Assembly: GCF_030409505.1 (NCBI RefSeq)
Contig: NZ_JAUFPZ010000002.1
Span: 992,001-1,056,000, forward strand
DNA from: Zunongwangia endophytica
GTDB taxonomy: Bacteria; Bacteroidota; Bacteroidia; Flavobacteriales; Flavobacteriaceae
Length of the DNA stretch: 64,000 bases
Reading direction: 5' to 3'
The notes beneath the pieces are model-generated. The model ran no database searches. It was not told where the DNA came from and worked only from the letters and a program-made list of their open reading frames with translations. Position 1 is the first letter of the stretch. Each line of letters opens with the position of its first letter. The position numbers and the translations under genes were made by a program. This document shows positions 48,880 through 57,652 of this stretch, piece by piece.

Positions 48880-49467
48880 ATGGCACATAAATGTTTTGTA
48901 AGCTTTAAAACAGAGGATATTGCATATAAAAATCATATCCGAGATGAAATGAATATCGATATGATAGACAAATCATTGAACGAACCAATAATTTCGTTTA
49001 ATGATGAATATATTATGCGAAAAATTCGAGAAGACTACCTTTCTGATTCAACTGTAACAATTTTCTTAATCGGAACACGAAGCTCTGAAAATCTTGGTTC
49101 TCACGAACAACTATATATTAAAAAAGAATTGCAAGCATCACTTTATAATGGACAAAATAACTCGAAAAGTGGAATTTTAGGAATAGTTCTACCATCAATG
49201 TACGATACTGTTTATCAAGGTTCATATAATTGTCCAACCTGTGGTGGCTCTCATAATTATGTTGGAATAAACGACTCAACCGTTATAAAAGAATTTCACC
49301 ACAATTATTACATTCCAGCATATGGAAAATGCTCTTGGAGTGAAGATGACAGGTTTTGCGTATTAGTAAAATGGAGTGATTTCATACAAAATCCAGAATT
49401 TTATATAGATAAGGCTTTTAACAAAAGAAGCGAACCAGTTGCAAATAAAACTAAAGTGAAACCATAA
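48880..49467 (+). CDS. TIR-like (ThsB-type) protein (cassette 12, first gene)
   Basis: The start is ATG 48880 (MAHKCFVSFKTEDIAYKNHI). The 195-residue protein resembles TIR-like DUF1863/ThsB proteins of Thoeris systems: FVSFKTED first strand, VTIFLIGTRSSENLGSHEQLY, then a Glu-containing helix (KKELQASLY). It carries an inserted CPTC and a later Cys. In Thoeris, ThsB makes a cyclic nucleotide from NAD after phage sensing. The next gene overlaps by TAATG. Confidence 0.8.
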   Translation: MAHKCFVSFKTEDIAYKNHIRDEMNIDMIDKSLNEPIISFNDEYIMRKIREDYLSDSTVTIFLIGTRSSENLGSHEQLYIKKELQASLYNGQNNSKSGILGIVLPSMYDTVYQGSYNCPTCGGSHNYVGINDSTVIKEFHHNYYIPAYGKCSWSEDDRFCVLVKWSDFIQNPEFYIDKAFNKRSEPVANKTKVKP

Positions 49468-50351
49468 TGGAATTAAAAGACTTTCCAAATTACTATCAAG
49501 CTGCTGACAGCACATCCATAAAGTCTCAAAAATCATATTTGAATATTATTCGTATAGATTTAATTTCAATGATTATTGCTTCATTACTCGCTATATATAG
49601 TTTTCAAGATGTTTCACAAAAATTTTGGATTTATAGTTTTACCGGATTATTTCTGCTTATTGGTTTAATCTTAACTATAATCTTAAAAAGTAAAAAATAT
49701 GAGGACATTTGGTATCAAGGAAGAGCTCTAGCAGAATCAAGTAAGACCCTTACTTGGAGGTTTGTAACCTGTGCTGAATATTTTGAGCATAATTTAGATA
49801 TAAATACTGCAAAAGAAAGATTTATTGAAAGAATTAGAGAAGTTGCGAACGAATTTAAGGATTTGTCAAAAACAATGGATTCGAAAATATTGAATCAAGA
49901 AATTGTTACTTCTAAAATGATGGAATTACGCAATCTTTCAATGGACGAGAGGAAAAGCTACTATATTAAAAATAGAATTCAGGACCAGCAAAATTGGTAC
50001 TCAAAAAAAGCAGAATGGAATAAGAGCAGGTACAATTTTTGGTTTTGGGTAATAATAGCTTCTCAATTTTTTGCATTAATATCTGTTGTCATACTTATGA
50101 ACAATCCAGAAAGCAATTGGAATGTAGTAGGATTATTAACTACAATTGCTTCTTCTGCTATTAGTTGGCTACAAATAAAACAACACCAAGAACAAAAACA
50201 AGCCTATACAACAGCATCCGAAGAACTAAATTTTATAAAGGAGCTATCTTACAATGTAAGCTCTGAAGAAGAACTATCGGAATTCATTCTTGATTCTGAA
50301 AATGCTATTTCAAGAGAGCATACTCTTTGGTTGGCACAAAGACGTAAATAA
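49467..50351 (+). CDS. SLATT/DUF4231-like membrane protein (cassette 12, second gene)
   Basis: The 294-residue protein has two hydrophobic hairpins (ISMIIASLLAIYSFQDV with FTGLFLLIGLILTIILK, and FWFWVIIASQFFALISVVIL with a following segment). Between them is the SLATT signature (YQGRALAESSKTLTWRFVTCAEYF). SLATT proteins are predicted pore-forming effectors in nucleotide-signalling defence. It overlaps the upstream TIR gene and is followed by a second TIR gene after one base. Confidence 0.8.
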   Translation: MELKDFPNYYQAADSTSIKSQKSYLNIIRIDLISMIIASLLAIYSFQDVSQKFWIYSFTGLFLLIGLILTIILKSKKYEDIWYQGRALAESSKTLTWRFVTCAEYFEHNLDINTAKERFIERIREVANEFKDLSKTMDSKILNQEIVTSKMMELRNLSMDERKSYYIKNRIQDQQNWYSKKAEWNKSRYNFWFWVIIASQFFALISVVILMNNPESNWNVVGLLTTIASSAISWLQIKQHQEQKQAYTTASEELNFIKELSYNVSSEEELSEFILDSENAISREHTLWLAQRRK

Positions 50352-50352
50352 T

Positions 50353-50961
50353 ATGAAGAAAGGTTTAAATAAAGCTGAGCTTTACGAAAGCATAGAATGG
50401 GTTTTAGAGGCATATAATAAACCTGCTTTCAGAGATCGTCCTTGCGTTTTTTTGAGCCATAAAAAAGAAGATAAAGCGGAATGCAGAAAAATTGCAGAAT
50501 ATTTAAAACAAGCAGAAATCGATTACTATTTAGATGAGTTAGATAATGAACTTCAAATTGCTGCAAGAGAAAAAAATCCCATAAAAATTACAGAAAGTAT
50601 CAAAGAAGGAATTAGAAACAGTTCACATATGTTAGTTGTTGTTTCCGAGAAGACGTATAAATCTCAATGGGTGCCATTTGAAGTTGGATATGGACATTCA
50701 GCAATTTTAGACAAAGGATTGAAAAAAGACGAAAAACCAGATAGAATAAAATTGTCGATTTTGACATTAAAAGACATTTCCGAAAAAAGTCTTCCAGATT
50801 ATATGCAAGTTGGAAATATAATAAGAGGAACTAAAAGTTTAAATATTTATATATCAAAAATAACTAACCGAATTGAAAAATCTTTGATTAATGAAAGTCG
50901 AGTTTTTTCTGCATCAGATATGAAACATCCGTTAGATAATGTGCTGAATTGGAAATTGTAA
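50353..50961 (+). CDS. TIR-domain protein (cassette 12, third gene)
   Basis: The start is ATG 50353, directly after the SLATT stop. The 202-residue protein has a short N-terminal helix and then a TIR domain: CVFLSHKKEDKAECRKIAEYL, DYYLDELD, and SQWVPFEVGYGHSA, in which Glu of WVPFE is in the usual catalytic position. A second TIR enzyme in the same operon is unusual and may supply a second NAD-derived signal or act as a sensor. Confidence 0.82.
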   Translation: MKKGLNKAELYESIEWVLEAYNKPAFRDRPCVFLSHKKEDKAECRKIAEYLKQAEIDYYLDELDNELQIAAREKNPIKITESIKEGIRNSSHMLVVVSEKTYKSQWVPFEVGYGHSAILDKGLKKDEKPDRIKLSILTLKDISEKSLPDYMQVGNIIRGTKSLNIYISKITNRIEKSLINESRVFSASDMKHPLDNVLNWKL

Positions 50962-50970
50962 TAAAATAGC

Positions 50971-51107
50971 AGTTGCCAACATTGTATAAAAATAATAGCG
51001 GTTTAGTCGCTAAAACGAAAATGAAATACATAAATCAAACGACAGTAAAAAACCGAAAAGTAAAAGCATAAAATCCGCTACTATTCTTATACTGGACCGT
51101 TAGGTGC
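50971..51107 (+). repeat. attC 12 (type F)
   Basis: R'' AGTTGCCAAC pairs with GTTGGCAACAACT at the cassette-12 start. Stem TGTATAAAAATAATAGCGG / CCGCTACTATTCTTATAC, core CCGTT at 51097-51101. Confidence 0.82.
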
Positions 51108-51132
51108 AAGCGGATGGCGATCGTAACAAAAA

Positions 51133-51594
51133 ATGAAATCAGACAAATCAATATATAACAATACTAAAGCAGCTATAAATCGTTTACAGCCAAAAGAAAC
51201 GGATTGGAAATTCACCAAACTCAATAATGAAGATCCGGAAAAAATTAAAACTGACTTTGATTTGTTCAAAAAAGAAATTCCAATAATTGAGATTGCTGAC
51301 AAAAACTCAAAAACGATAATTACAACAAGAAGAATTATAGAAGTAAATAATTCGATAAAAAGAACTGTAAAATTCCAAGACATTGTACGTTATGATTTTG
51401 GGAATTTTAAAGGTGAAATTGAAAATCCTGAATTAAAAAAGTTTAGAACTATTGACTATAAAAACAGAAATGAAACTTTTCAAATTGAAACGGGAAAAGC
51501 TGCAATTGTAATAATGACAACTTTAAATACAATAAAAAATCTGACGAAGCCGCCAGCACCTAACAACGGTTCACCGCAAATAACGGGTAGCTAG
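51133..51594 (+). CDS. unknown small protein (cassette 13)
   Basis: The 153-residue protein is charged and beta-rich with no recognised motif (TDFDLFKKEIPIIEIADKNS, TIDYKNRNETFQIE). It ends with proline-rich KPPAPNNGS and its stop lies inside attC 13. Confidence 0.55.
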   Translation: MKSDKSIYNNTKAAINRLQPKETDWKFTKLNNEDPEKIKTDFDLFKKEIPIIEIADKNSKTIITTRRIIEVNNSIKRTVKFQDIVRYDFGNFKGEIENPELKKFRTIDYKNRNETFQIETGKAAIVIMTTLNTIKNLTKPPAPNNGSPQITGS

Positions 51595-51693
51595 ATGAAA
51601 ATTGTTATTTTAGAGACCAATTATTAAAACAACTAATCCGACAAATCCGCTTCCTTATTCCCGCAACTTGCGGTAACCGGGACCGTTGTAAAC
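51556..51693 (+). repeat. attC 13 (type E)
   Basis: R'' GCACCTAAC pairs with GTTAGGTGC at the cassette-13 start; core CCGTT at 51683-51687. Related to attC 17 and 19. Confidence 0.82.
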
Positions 51694-51709
51694 CATTTTA
51701 TTTGAAACG

Positions 51710-52252
51710 ATGAAAAATCTAATTTTAATAATTCTGCCCCTTATTATTACTTTTAATCAAAACAATAAATTTGATAGAAAAAGTACTGAAGATTTAAAAA
51801 ATAACTCTATTCAAGAGTTTAAATTAGATTCTTCAGATTATGTTTTAATAAAGTTTGAACCAAAATATGAATGGATCGTAGGAAAAGGTAGAGCAACAGA
51901 CTTAAATAACTCAGAATTATTACAAATTGAAGATATTTTAGAAAAAGCTGTAGAAGAAAATAACAAAAGACAGAAAACGTATCTAAAAAAACATAATGAA
52001 GAAAATCCAAAAGACAAATGGAATAAAACTGGTTATGAATTAAATCTTAAAAAATTTAAAAGACAATATCTGCCAATAATAAATGATAAAGGAGAGAAAG
52101 TCATCTGGATAAATTTCTTCTGTAAGGATGAAAATCCAATTCCAAAAGATCGAATTATAATGATGTTAGATGGAGGAAACTGCTTTTTTAATATCAAAAT
52201 TAACCTAACAAAAAATACTTATTACGATTTACAAATTAACGGATATGCGTAA
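51710..52252 (+). CDS. exported unknown protein (cassette 14)
   Basis: The 180-residue protein starts with a hydrophobic signal (MKNLILIILPLIITF) and a charged body rich in Lys/Asn. No family is recognised. The C-terminal YYDLQINGYA is beta-like. Confidence 0.6.
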   Translation: MKNLILIILPLIITFNQNNKFDRKSTEDLKNNSIQEFKLDSSDYVLIKFEPKYEWIVGKGRATDLNNSELLQIEDILEKAVEENNKRQKTYLKKHNEENPKDKWNKTGYELNLKKFKRQYLPIINDKGEKVIWINFFCKDENPIPKDRIIMMLDGGNCFFNIKINLTKNTYYDLQINGYA

Positions 52253-52261
52253 CTATAAAAC

Positions 52262-52396
52262 GGTGTACAACAACGCGTATGGTCAATTGCGGCTAAATAG
52301 TTAATCGATATTCGATGTTTTCAGCTATATTTATTTTAAACGGATAAAACCTGGCAAACCAACCCGCAACTGGCCATACTCGAGAACGTTAGCAAA
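52262..52396 (+). repeat. attC 14 (type B)
   Basis: R'' GGTGTACAAC pairs, with one mismatch, with GTTGTAAACC at the cassette-14 start; core ACGTT at 52386-52390. Confidence 0.8.
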
Positions 52397-52413
52397 AATT
52401 AAAATCGAACTAA

Positions 52414-52980
52414 ATGAGAAAAATTATTCCTATTTCATTATTGATTTTATTACCTATTATTTCTTATTCTCAAAAAAAGATGGGAGTTTTAATTGGATTA
52501 AATAATTCATCTATATCAGAGGGAGTTTTAGGGCAAGTTTCAATAACAGATAAAATGGGATTTCATTTAGGTGGATTTTATGAATTTGACTTAAATGAAA
52601 AGATAAAGTTTAGACCTAAATTGGTGTATTCTCAGCAAGGAAATCGTGATGGAGGTTCTAGTAGTATTGAACATATCGATTATAAATCTAATTATTTTAA
52701 TATTCCTCTAAATTTTAAATTCTATGAATCAACATATATTCTTGCTGGACCTCAAATTGGTATTTTAGTATCTGAAGAAAAATATACCCCTTTTATCGAG
52801 GGAGAAACTTTTGATTTAGGAATAAACCTAGGGATTGGACAAAAAATTAAAGACTTTTTTCTAGAACTAAATTTATATCAAGGATTAACAAAGGCAATTG
52901 ACAAACCAAATTATGATGGTGAGTTAGTAAAAGGAACAAATACGTTAATTCAAGTTAGTATCGGATATTATATATTTTGA
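52414..52980 (+). CDS. outer-membrane beta-barrel protein, PorT-like (cassette 15)
   Basis: The 188-residue protein has a signal peptide (MRKIIPISLLILLPIISYSQ) and alternating strands typical of small Bacteroidota barrels (KMGVLIGLNNSSIS, KIKFRPKLVYSQQG, FNIPLNFKFYES, YILAGPQIGIL), ending in VSIGYYIF with the aromatic C-terminus. Confidence 0.8.
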   Translation: MRKIIPISLLILLPIISYSQKKMGVLIGLNNSSISEGVLGQVSITDKMGFHLGGFYEFDLNEKIKFRPKLVYSQQGNRDGGSSSIEHIDYKSNYFNIPLNFKFYESTYILAGPQIGILVSEEKYTPFIEGETFDLGINLGIGQKIKDFFLELNLYQGLTKAIDKPNYDGELVKGTNTLIQVSIGYYIF

Positions 52981-52987
52981 AAATAAC

Positions 52988-53124
52988 TTTTGCTAACAAC
53001 GTATAATAGCAATTGCGGCATTTCGTCCTGCGGAGAAATTCAAGCAAGCATAAAAATCAGGAATTTTAGCTATCTTAGTTTTCAACCAATCCGCAACTGA
53101 CGATTATACGAAGACGTTGTGCGT
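52988..53124 (+). repeat. attC 15 (type C)
   Basis: R'' TTTTGCTAAC pairs with GTTAGCAAAA at the cassette-15 start; core GACGTT at 53113-53118. Near-identical to attC 1. Confidence 0.86.
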
Positions 53125-53166
53125 AAGCTGAGAAAACAACCAAAATCAGTCTAAAATTAAAATCTT

Positions 53167-53397
53167 TGGGATATTTACGAACTAAAAACAAATCATAACT
53201 TAAAAAATTTTACGCTCGATTTTGAGTTTGAAGAATATTATGCAGGAATTTAAATTGGAGATTTTTTAGATTTTGAAATAGAAATTTATAAATTCATAAA
53301 ATTAAAATCCCGGCGGTTTTTCACACAGAAATACGAGGGCAACGTGAAATATAAATTTGATGATTGGAACAAACATATATACTACTCGAAAACTTGA
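53167..53397 (+). pseudogene. possible decayed gene at the head of cassette 16
   Basis: One frame stays open over 76 codons except for a single TAA at 53251 and reads like protein (WDIYELKTNHNLKNFTLDFE before the stop; FEIEIYKFIKLK and YEGNVKYKFDDWN after it). It has no start codon and overlaps the start of the next gene in another frame. It looks like the remnant of an older gene. Confidence 0.4.
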
Positions 53398-53887
53398 AAA
53401 AGTAACGAATGAATTCATTTCTCAAACTGAAAATAAAGAAAATGAATATTTAGGAAATTGGACTGCTACTCTATTTTATGTTAGTAATAAAAAATGTTGG
53501 TTAATTATTAATAAATTGACAAAATACCTTCTGATTTTACCAAATTTAAAAAAACCTGATTTAAAAAACATATCAACTATTTTCAAAGAAACCCTATATT
53601 CCCAGTTGACTTACGATGGAATTATAACAGATTATAAATTAGTTGAGAAAATAATTGGAGAAATAAATTTGTGCGAAACGAACAACGACAGAAGCACTAA
53701 TGGCTCTCTGAACAATTGTCTATTTCAGATGGATGACTGGAAATATGATTATGGAACTTTTGAGAATATGCCATTTAGAGATTTAAACAATAGATTAAAT
53801 AGTTCACCAAATAAAATGTTGAACTTGAAATATCCTAAAGAAAAAATGAACGAAATGATAAAAGCCTACGCACAACAACGTATATAA
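53360..53887 (+). CDS. unknown protein, DUF6933-like (cassette 16)
   Basis: The start is taken as ATG 53360 (MIGTNIYTTRKLEKV). The 175-residue protein begins TRKLEK and contains WTATLFYVSNKKCWLIINKLT, which resembles DUF6933 proteins (tentative). Its stop is in attC 16 (ACAACAACGTATATAA). Confidence 0.6.
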   Translation: MIGTNIYTTRKLEKVTNEFISQTENKENEYLGNWTATLFYVSNKKCWLIINKLTKYLLILPNLKKPDLKNISTIFKETLYSQLTYDGIITDYKLVEKIIGEINLCETNNDRSTNGSLNNCLFQMDDWKYDYGTFENMPFRDLNNRLNSSPNKMLNLKYPKEKMNEMIKAYAQQRI

Positions 53888-54066
53888 AAAATAGCTACGT
53901 CTTTTCTTAATCGTAAATTTTGGTATATTTGGTAAGTCGCCAAATCTTTTGATTTGGCTTTTCAAAAGTAAAGTTAAAAACAAAATACAAAAGTTTTGGC
54001 TTGTGTTAAACCAAAAGAATTGCGCTTGTTTTTACGCTACTTTCCATATACAAACTCGTTGTACGC
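53867..54066 (+). repeat. attC 16 (type A)
   Basis: R'' TACGCACAAC pairs with GTTGTGCGTA at the cassette-16 start. Internal hairpin GCCAAATCTTTTGATTTGGC, core CTCGTT at 54055-54060. TATATTTG at 53924-53931. Confidence 0.87.
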
Positions 54067-54084
54067 AAGGCAAAACGAAATTCT

Positions 54085-54708
54085 ATGACACAACAAAATT
54101 TAGATTTAATATTCAATATTTTTGGAGCAATAGGTTCCTTAGCTACATTCGGAGCATTTTTATTTTTGTTTAGAAGAGACAAAGACAAACAAACTCAAAT
54201 AGACAAATTGACTGGAATTGCAACTTTTTTAGAAGCTCAAAATGAGACGATGAAAGATCAAAATGAATTAATATCTCAACAAGTTGAAATTTTTAGAAAT
54301 ACTTCAATATTAAAGGAACAAGATGACAAAGCTCTTTCTGAGCTAAAAGCTATCGAGGAAAAGAAACTAAAATTAAGTGTAAAGCCAAATTTGTGGTTAA
54401 ACGGTGCAGGGTATTCTGGAATAGATGGCGAATTAAAGATTGATTTAAATAATAAGGGTGAAGAGGCTCGACTACTTGAGTTTCGACTTAATTCAAATGA
54501 CATTATTCTACATAGCGAGTCATTACCTTATGATCTTGAAAAAGGACAAAGAAGATATATTTTTGGAAGACAGAGCGGCAATATACATATAAAGGATTGT
54601 GAATATGAGATTGATGTTGTTTACCAAGATAAATTAGAAAACAAATATGTCTCAAAAATAGTCGGTAAAGGAGCTAGTGCTAAAATCACAGAAACTAAAG
54701 AGGTATAA
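54085..54708 (+). CDS. membrane-anchored coiled-coil protein, unknown (cassette 17)
   Basis: The 207-residue protein has one TM segment (LIFNIFGAIGSLATFGAFLFLF), a coiled-coil stretch (about 45-95), and a C-terminal beta-rich domain (LKLSVKPNLWLNGAGYSGID). No family is recognised. Confidence 0.6.
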   Translation: MTQQNLDLIFNIFGAIGSLATFGAFLFLFRRDKDKQTQIDKLTGIATFLEAQNETMKDQNELISQQVEIFRNTSILKEQDDKALSELKAIEEKKLKLSVKPNLWLNGAGYSGIDGELKIDLNNKGEEARLLEFRLNSNDIILHSESLPYDLEKGQRRYIFGRQSGNIHIKDCEYEIDVVYQDKLENKYVSKIVGKGASAKITETKEV

Positions 54709-54715
54709 TTGCCCA

Positions 54716-54852
54716 GCGTACAACATCGGTTAATCGCAAATAACGGGTTTTATCGAAAATGTGTAATTTTAGAAACCAGGAAAGAAAATGGTTAATCCGA
54801 CAAGTCCGCGTCCCTACTCCCGCAACTTGCGATAACCGTAACCGTTACCCAA
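54716..54852 (+). repeat. attC 17 (type E)
   Basis: R'' GCGTACAAC pairs with GTTGTACGC at the cassette-17 start; core CCGTT at 54842-54846. Confidence 0.82.
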
Positions 54853-55345
54853 AATAGCTCCTGACAAAACTGACCGAAGAAAATTTATAATCAAAATTCG
54901 TTAAATTCAGAGTAAATTATTTTAGAAACTCAAGAAATAATCAAGCAATCAAATCATGTGCTGAAATTCAGTTAAATGAAAATTCTAATTTAAAAGGCTA
55001 AGCAACACCGCGGATAAGTATTTAAAAGGTATTAGTGAAATTGTAAATCTGGCCGTTAATTTTTGGGATCTAAAGCACTACAGAAAACTAATAATCAAAA
55101 TAGTTTCAATTTAAAAAGCTAACGCTGCGCGGAACCAATCTCTCTGAGAATTCAATTTAAAATTTAATCCCAATGCTGGAGAAACTTCAAATTGTAAAAC
55201 TGTATTATCAATTTGGACGCTCAAAACCCTCTCTCCCACTCTGAAAAATTTAAAAAGTCAAATCACATCTAAACCGATATTCGATAATCTGACAACATTT
55301 TAAAAAAGGATAAGAACAAAAAACCAATCAAAGCGTGTCGCTACA
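54845..55345. other. cassette 18 body: ORF-poor, same family as cassettes 1 and 22
   Basis: It opens with AAAATAGCTCCTGAC and ends with GCGTGTCGCTACATT. It shares internal blocks with cassette 1. No plus-strand gene; a minus-strand 42-codon frame (55239-55111) ends SQRDWFRAALAF, like the cassette-1 antisense frame. Status unknown. Confidence 0.65.
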
Positions 55346-55482
55346 TTGGGTAACATCGGTTATAATTCATTGCGGCGGAATTTTCTACTGAAAATTCCAG
55401 GAATATTTGCTAAATTACATCCGTAACCGAAAAGTCCTGGCGGACTTTTCCGCAACAAATCATAACCGGAGCCGTTGTGTGT
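55346..55482 (+). repeat. attC 18 (type G)
   Basis: R'' TTGGGTAAC pairs with GTTACCCAA at the cassette-18 start. Core GCCGTT at 55471-55476. Internal hairpins GGAATTTTC...GAAAATTCC and GAAAAGTCC...GGACTTTTC. Confidence 0.82.
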
Positions 55483-55534
55483 AATGCTCATCAGAATTAA
55501 ATCAAAATAATATTAACTAACACAATTATATTAA

Positions 55535-55759
55535 ATGAAAAATTATCAATGTAAAAATTGCGCAACATTATTGCAAAGTAATTCCCTTCCAAGTGCCTCA
55601 AACTGCCCATCTGCAACTTTTCATAATTGGCAAAACCTAGGAGAAGTAGGAAATACAAATTATCAATGTAAAAATTGCTCAACAGTCGTAAAGAGCAAAA
55701 ATTTACCGTCTTCTTCAGGATGTCCAAAAGCAACATTCCATAAATGGTCGAAGTTATAA
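55535..55759 (+). CDS. tandem-repeat zinc-finger protein (cassette 19, first gene)
   Basis: The 74-residue protein is two copies of a 35-37-residue unit, each with CKNC ... CP-x-ATFH: three Cys and one His spaced like a small zinc finger. It probably binds nucleic acid or a partner. It overlaps the next gene by TAATG, so the two work together. Confidence 0.7.
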   Translation: MKNYQCKNCATLLQSNSLPSASNCPSATFHNWQNLGEVGNTNYQCKNCSTVVKSKNLPSSSGCPKATFHKWSKL

Positions 55760-56439
55760 TGGATATTAATGACAAACTTTTAGACCTCTATAGTTCTGAA
55801 ATTAAAAAATTAACAAGTGCTGATATAAAGGCAGAGAATATCGATGGTCCTTTATTAATGCATTGTTGGGAAGAAGAATATTTTAATTCTAAATATAAGA
55901 TTCTATTTTTAGGTAGAGAACCTAATGGATGGTTAGGAGATTTATATCACGAAATATCTTATCCAATTCATAGATATAAAGAATTTGAACTTTGTGAAAA
56001 TGGAAATTACACAGTATTCTGGCAATACATTTACGATTTTAAAAATATTCTTATGCCTGAAACTATTGGTCAAAAGAATTTTTTATGGTCAAATACTTCA
56101 AAATTTTCTAAAGCCAAGGAGGGTACGGCTATTTCTCTTGAGGATTTCAAGTTATTTTCTAACAATTTTAAAGTTTTAAAAAATGAAATTAAAATTACAA
56201 ATCCAGATGTAATTATATTTTTTACGGGATCAGATTGGGATGAAAAAATTCAATATCAATTAGAAGATCAATTGACATTTAATGCAGTAAGTGAAAATTT
56301 TGATAAAGCAGAACTAGCAAGAATTTCTAGTAAGAACTTTCCTTTCCATACTTACAGAGTTCCACATCCAATAACAATGCAAACCCAGAAAAAATGGAAC
56401 TATATGGAAAAAATAATCGAAATAATAAAAGGTAATTAA
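55759..56439 (+). CDS. UDG-superfamily-like protein (cassette 19, second gene)
   Basis: The start is ATG 55759. The 226-residue protein has ILFLGREPNGW (like the G-x-E-P-x-x motif A of uracil-DNA glycosylases), NPDVIIFFTGSDW, and a late YRVPHPITM (like motif B HPSP). It is coupled to the zinc-finger gene. A DNA-glycosylase or DNA-sensing role is likely; catalytic residues are not fully certain. Confidence 0.6.
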   Translation: MDINDKLLDLYSSEIKKLTSADIKAENIDGPLLMHCWEEEYFNSKYKILFLGREPNGWLGDLYHEISYPIHRYKEFELCENGNYTVFWQYIYDFKNILMPETIGQKNFLWSNTSKFSKAKEGTAISLEDFKLFSNNFKVLKNEIKITNPDVIIFFTGSDWDEKIQYQLEDQLTFNAVSENFDKAELARISSKNFPFHTYRVPHPITMQTQKKWNYMEKIIEIIKGN

Positions 56440-56453
56440 AATAGTTTTCGCAC

Positions 56454-56591
56454 TACACACAACACCGCTTCATCGCAAATAACGGGTATTGCCGAAAAAG
56501 CGTAATTTTAGAAACCAGGAAGGAAAACGGTTAAGCCGACAAGTCCGCATCCCTACTCCCGCAACTTGCGATAAGCGAAACCGTTGTGTAC
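56454..56591 (+). repeat. attC 19 (type E)
   Basis: R'' TACACACAAC pairs with GTTGTGTGTA at the cassette-19 start; core CCGTT at 56581-56585. Confidence 0.82.
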
Positions 56592-56608
56592 AATACAAAA
56601 AAAACTGA

Positions 56609-57511
56609 ATGGAAGAAGATAAAAAACCTAGCAAAGATGAAATCCTAAATAATATACTTGAAATAAGAAAAAAAGAGGAAGAATTAAAAAAAAGAAAACA
56701 TATACTTCAAAGTAAAAGACCTTGGTACACTCAAGCAACTAATATTATTGGAGTAATCACTATTATTCTGACGATTTCTATTGCCATCTTTTCTTTTATT
56801 TCCAATGAAGAAAAACTAGAATTAGTTTGCACTTATTCTGAGGCTGAACCGTTCACAAACATAAGCCCTAATTTAGCAAATAATATTTCTGTCTTATTTA
56901 ATAATTCAAAGACAGAAAATATTGGAAAAATAAAATTTGTTTTAACAAACAACGGAACTAAAGCTATTAAAAAAAGTGATTTTGTAGATGGTCCAATTGA
57001 GTTTAGTATAAAGTCAAATTATAGTAAAATTGAAAATGACAGTTTAAAGAAAATACCTTTGTTGTTGGATGTTGTCAAAATCAAAAATGCAGGACAAAGG
57101 AACGATGTGATTAATATCACGTCTAGAGATGGAAACACTAATTTCAATTATCTACCAAGTCTAATCAACCCTAATGAATCTGTAGAATTAGATGCATTAA
57201 TAAGCAATATAAATAATTTAACAATTTCACTAAAAGGTAATATAGCTGATGGGAATTTTAATATTATAAAACAATATGAAAAGGTAGAAAAGTCGAACTT
57301 TTTAATGTTGGGAGAATATTTGATTAAATTTTTGGGAGCTAAATGGATAGCCATAACAATCTTCATTATTTTCTTTTTACTCTCTTTATTGAAAAGCATA
57401 GTCAGTATGGAAGATTTTGAACATAATATATTAGATTATACTTTTGGTGCACTTTTTATTGCTATAGATATATTTTTTATAGCAATGATAATTTCAATAG
57501 CTAGTAATTAA
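56609..57511 (+). CDS. membrane protein, unknown (cassette 20)
   Basis: The 300-residue protein has a charged coiled-coil N-terminus, a TM helix (IIGVITIILTISIAIFSFI), an extracytoplasmic-looking beta-rich domain (about 75-225), and two more TM segments at the end (IAITIFIIFFLLSLL, LFIAIDIFFIAMIISIA). No family is recognised. Confidence 0.65.
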   Translation: MEEDKKPSKDEILNNILEIRKKEEELKKRKHILQSKRPWYTQATNIIGVITIILTISIAIFSFISNEEKLELVCTYSEAEPFTNISPNLANNISVLFNNSKTENIGKIKFVLTNNGTKAIKKSDFVDGPIEFSIKSNYSKIENDSLKKIPLLLDVVKIKNAGQRNDVINITSRDGNTNFNYLPSLINPNESVELDALISNINNLTISLKGNIADGNFNIIKQYEKVEKSNFLMLGEYLIKFLGAKWIAITIFIIFFLLSLLKSIVSMEDFEHNILDYTFGALFIAIDIFFIAMIISIASN

Positions 57512-57515
57512 GTAC

Positions 57516-57651
57516 TGTACACAACAATGGCTATAAGTAATTGCTTGTTCTCACCTACTTCTGAAAATCCTCGCGGATTTTCAGCTTGGTGCGTACTTGC
57601 AAAATTAAGTGCTAACCCACGCAACTACTCATAGCCGAAACCGTTAGCAAT
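57516..57651 (+). repeat. attC 20 (type D')
   Basis: R'' TGTACACAAC pairs with GTTGTGTACA at the cassette-20 start; internal hairpin GAAAATCCTCGCGGATTTTC; core CCGTT at 57641-57645. Confidence 0.86.
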
Positions 57652-57652
57652 A

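Noticed and set aside
53949..54173. 74-codon plus-strand frame before cassette 17 gene
   Set aside because: It is translated attC 16 sequence running into cassette 17 out of frame with its gene.
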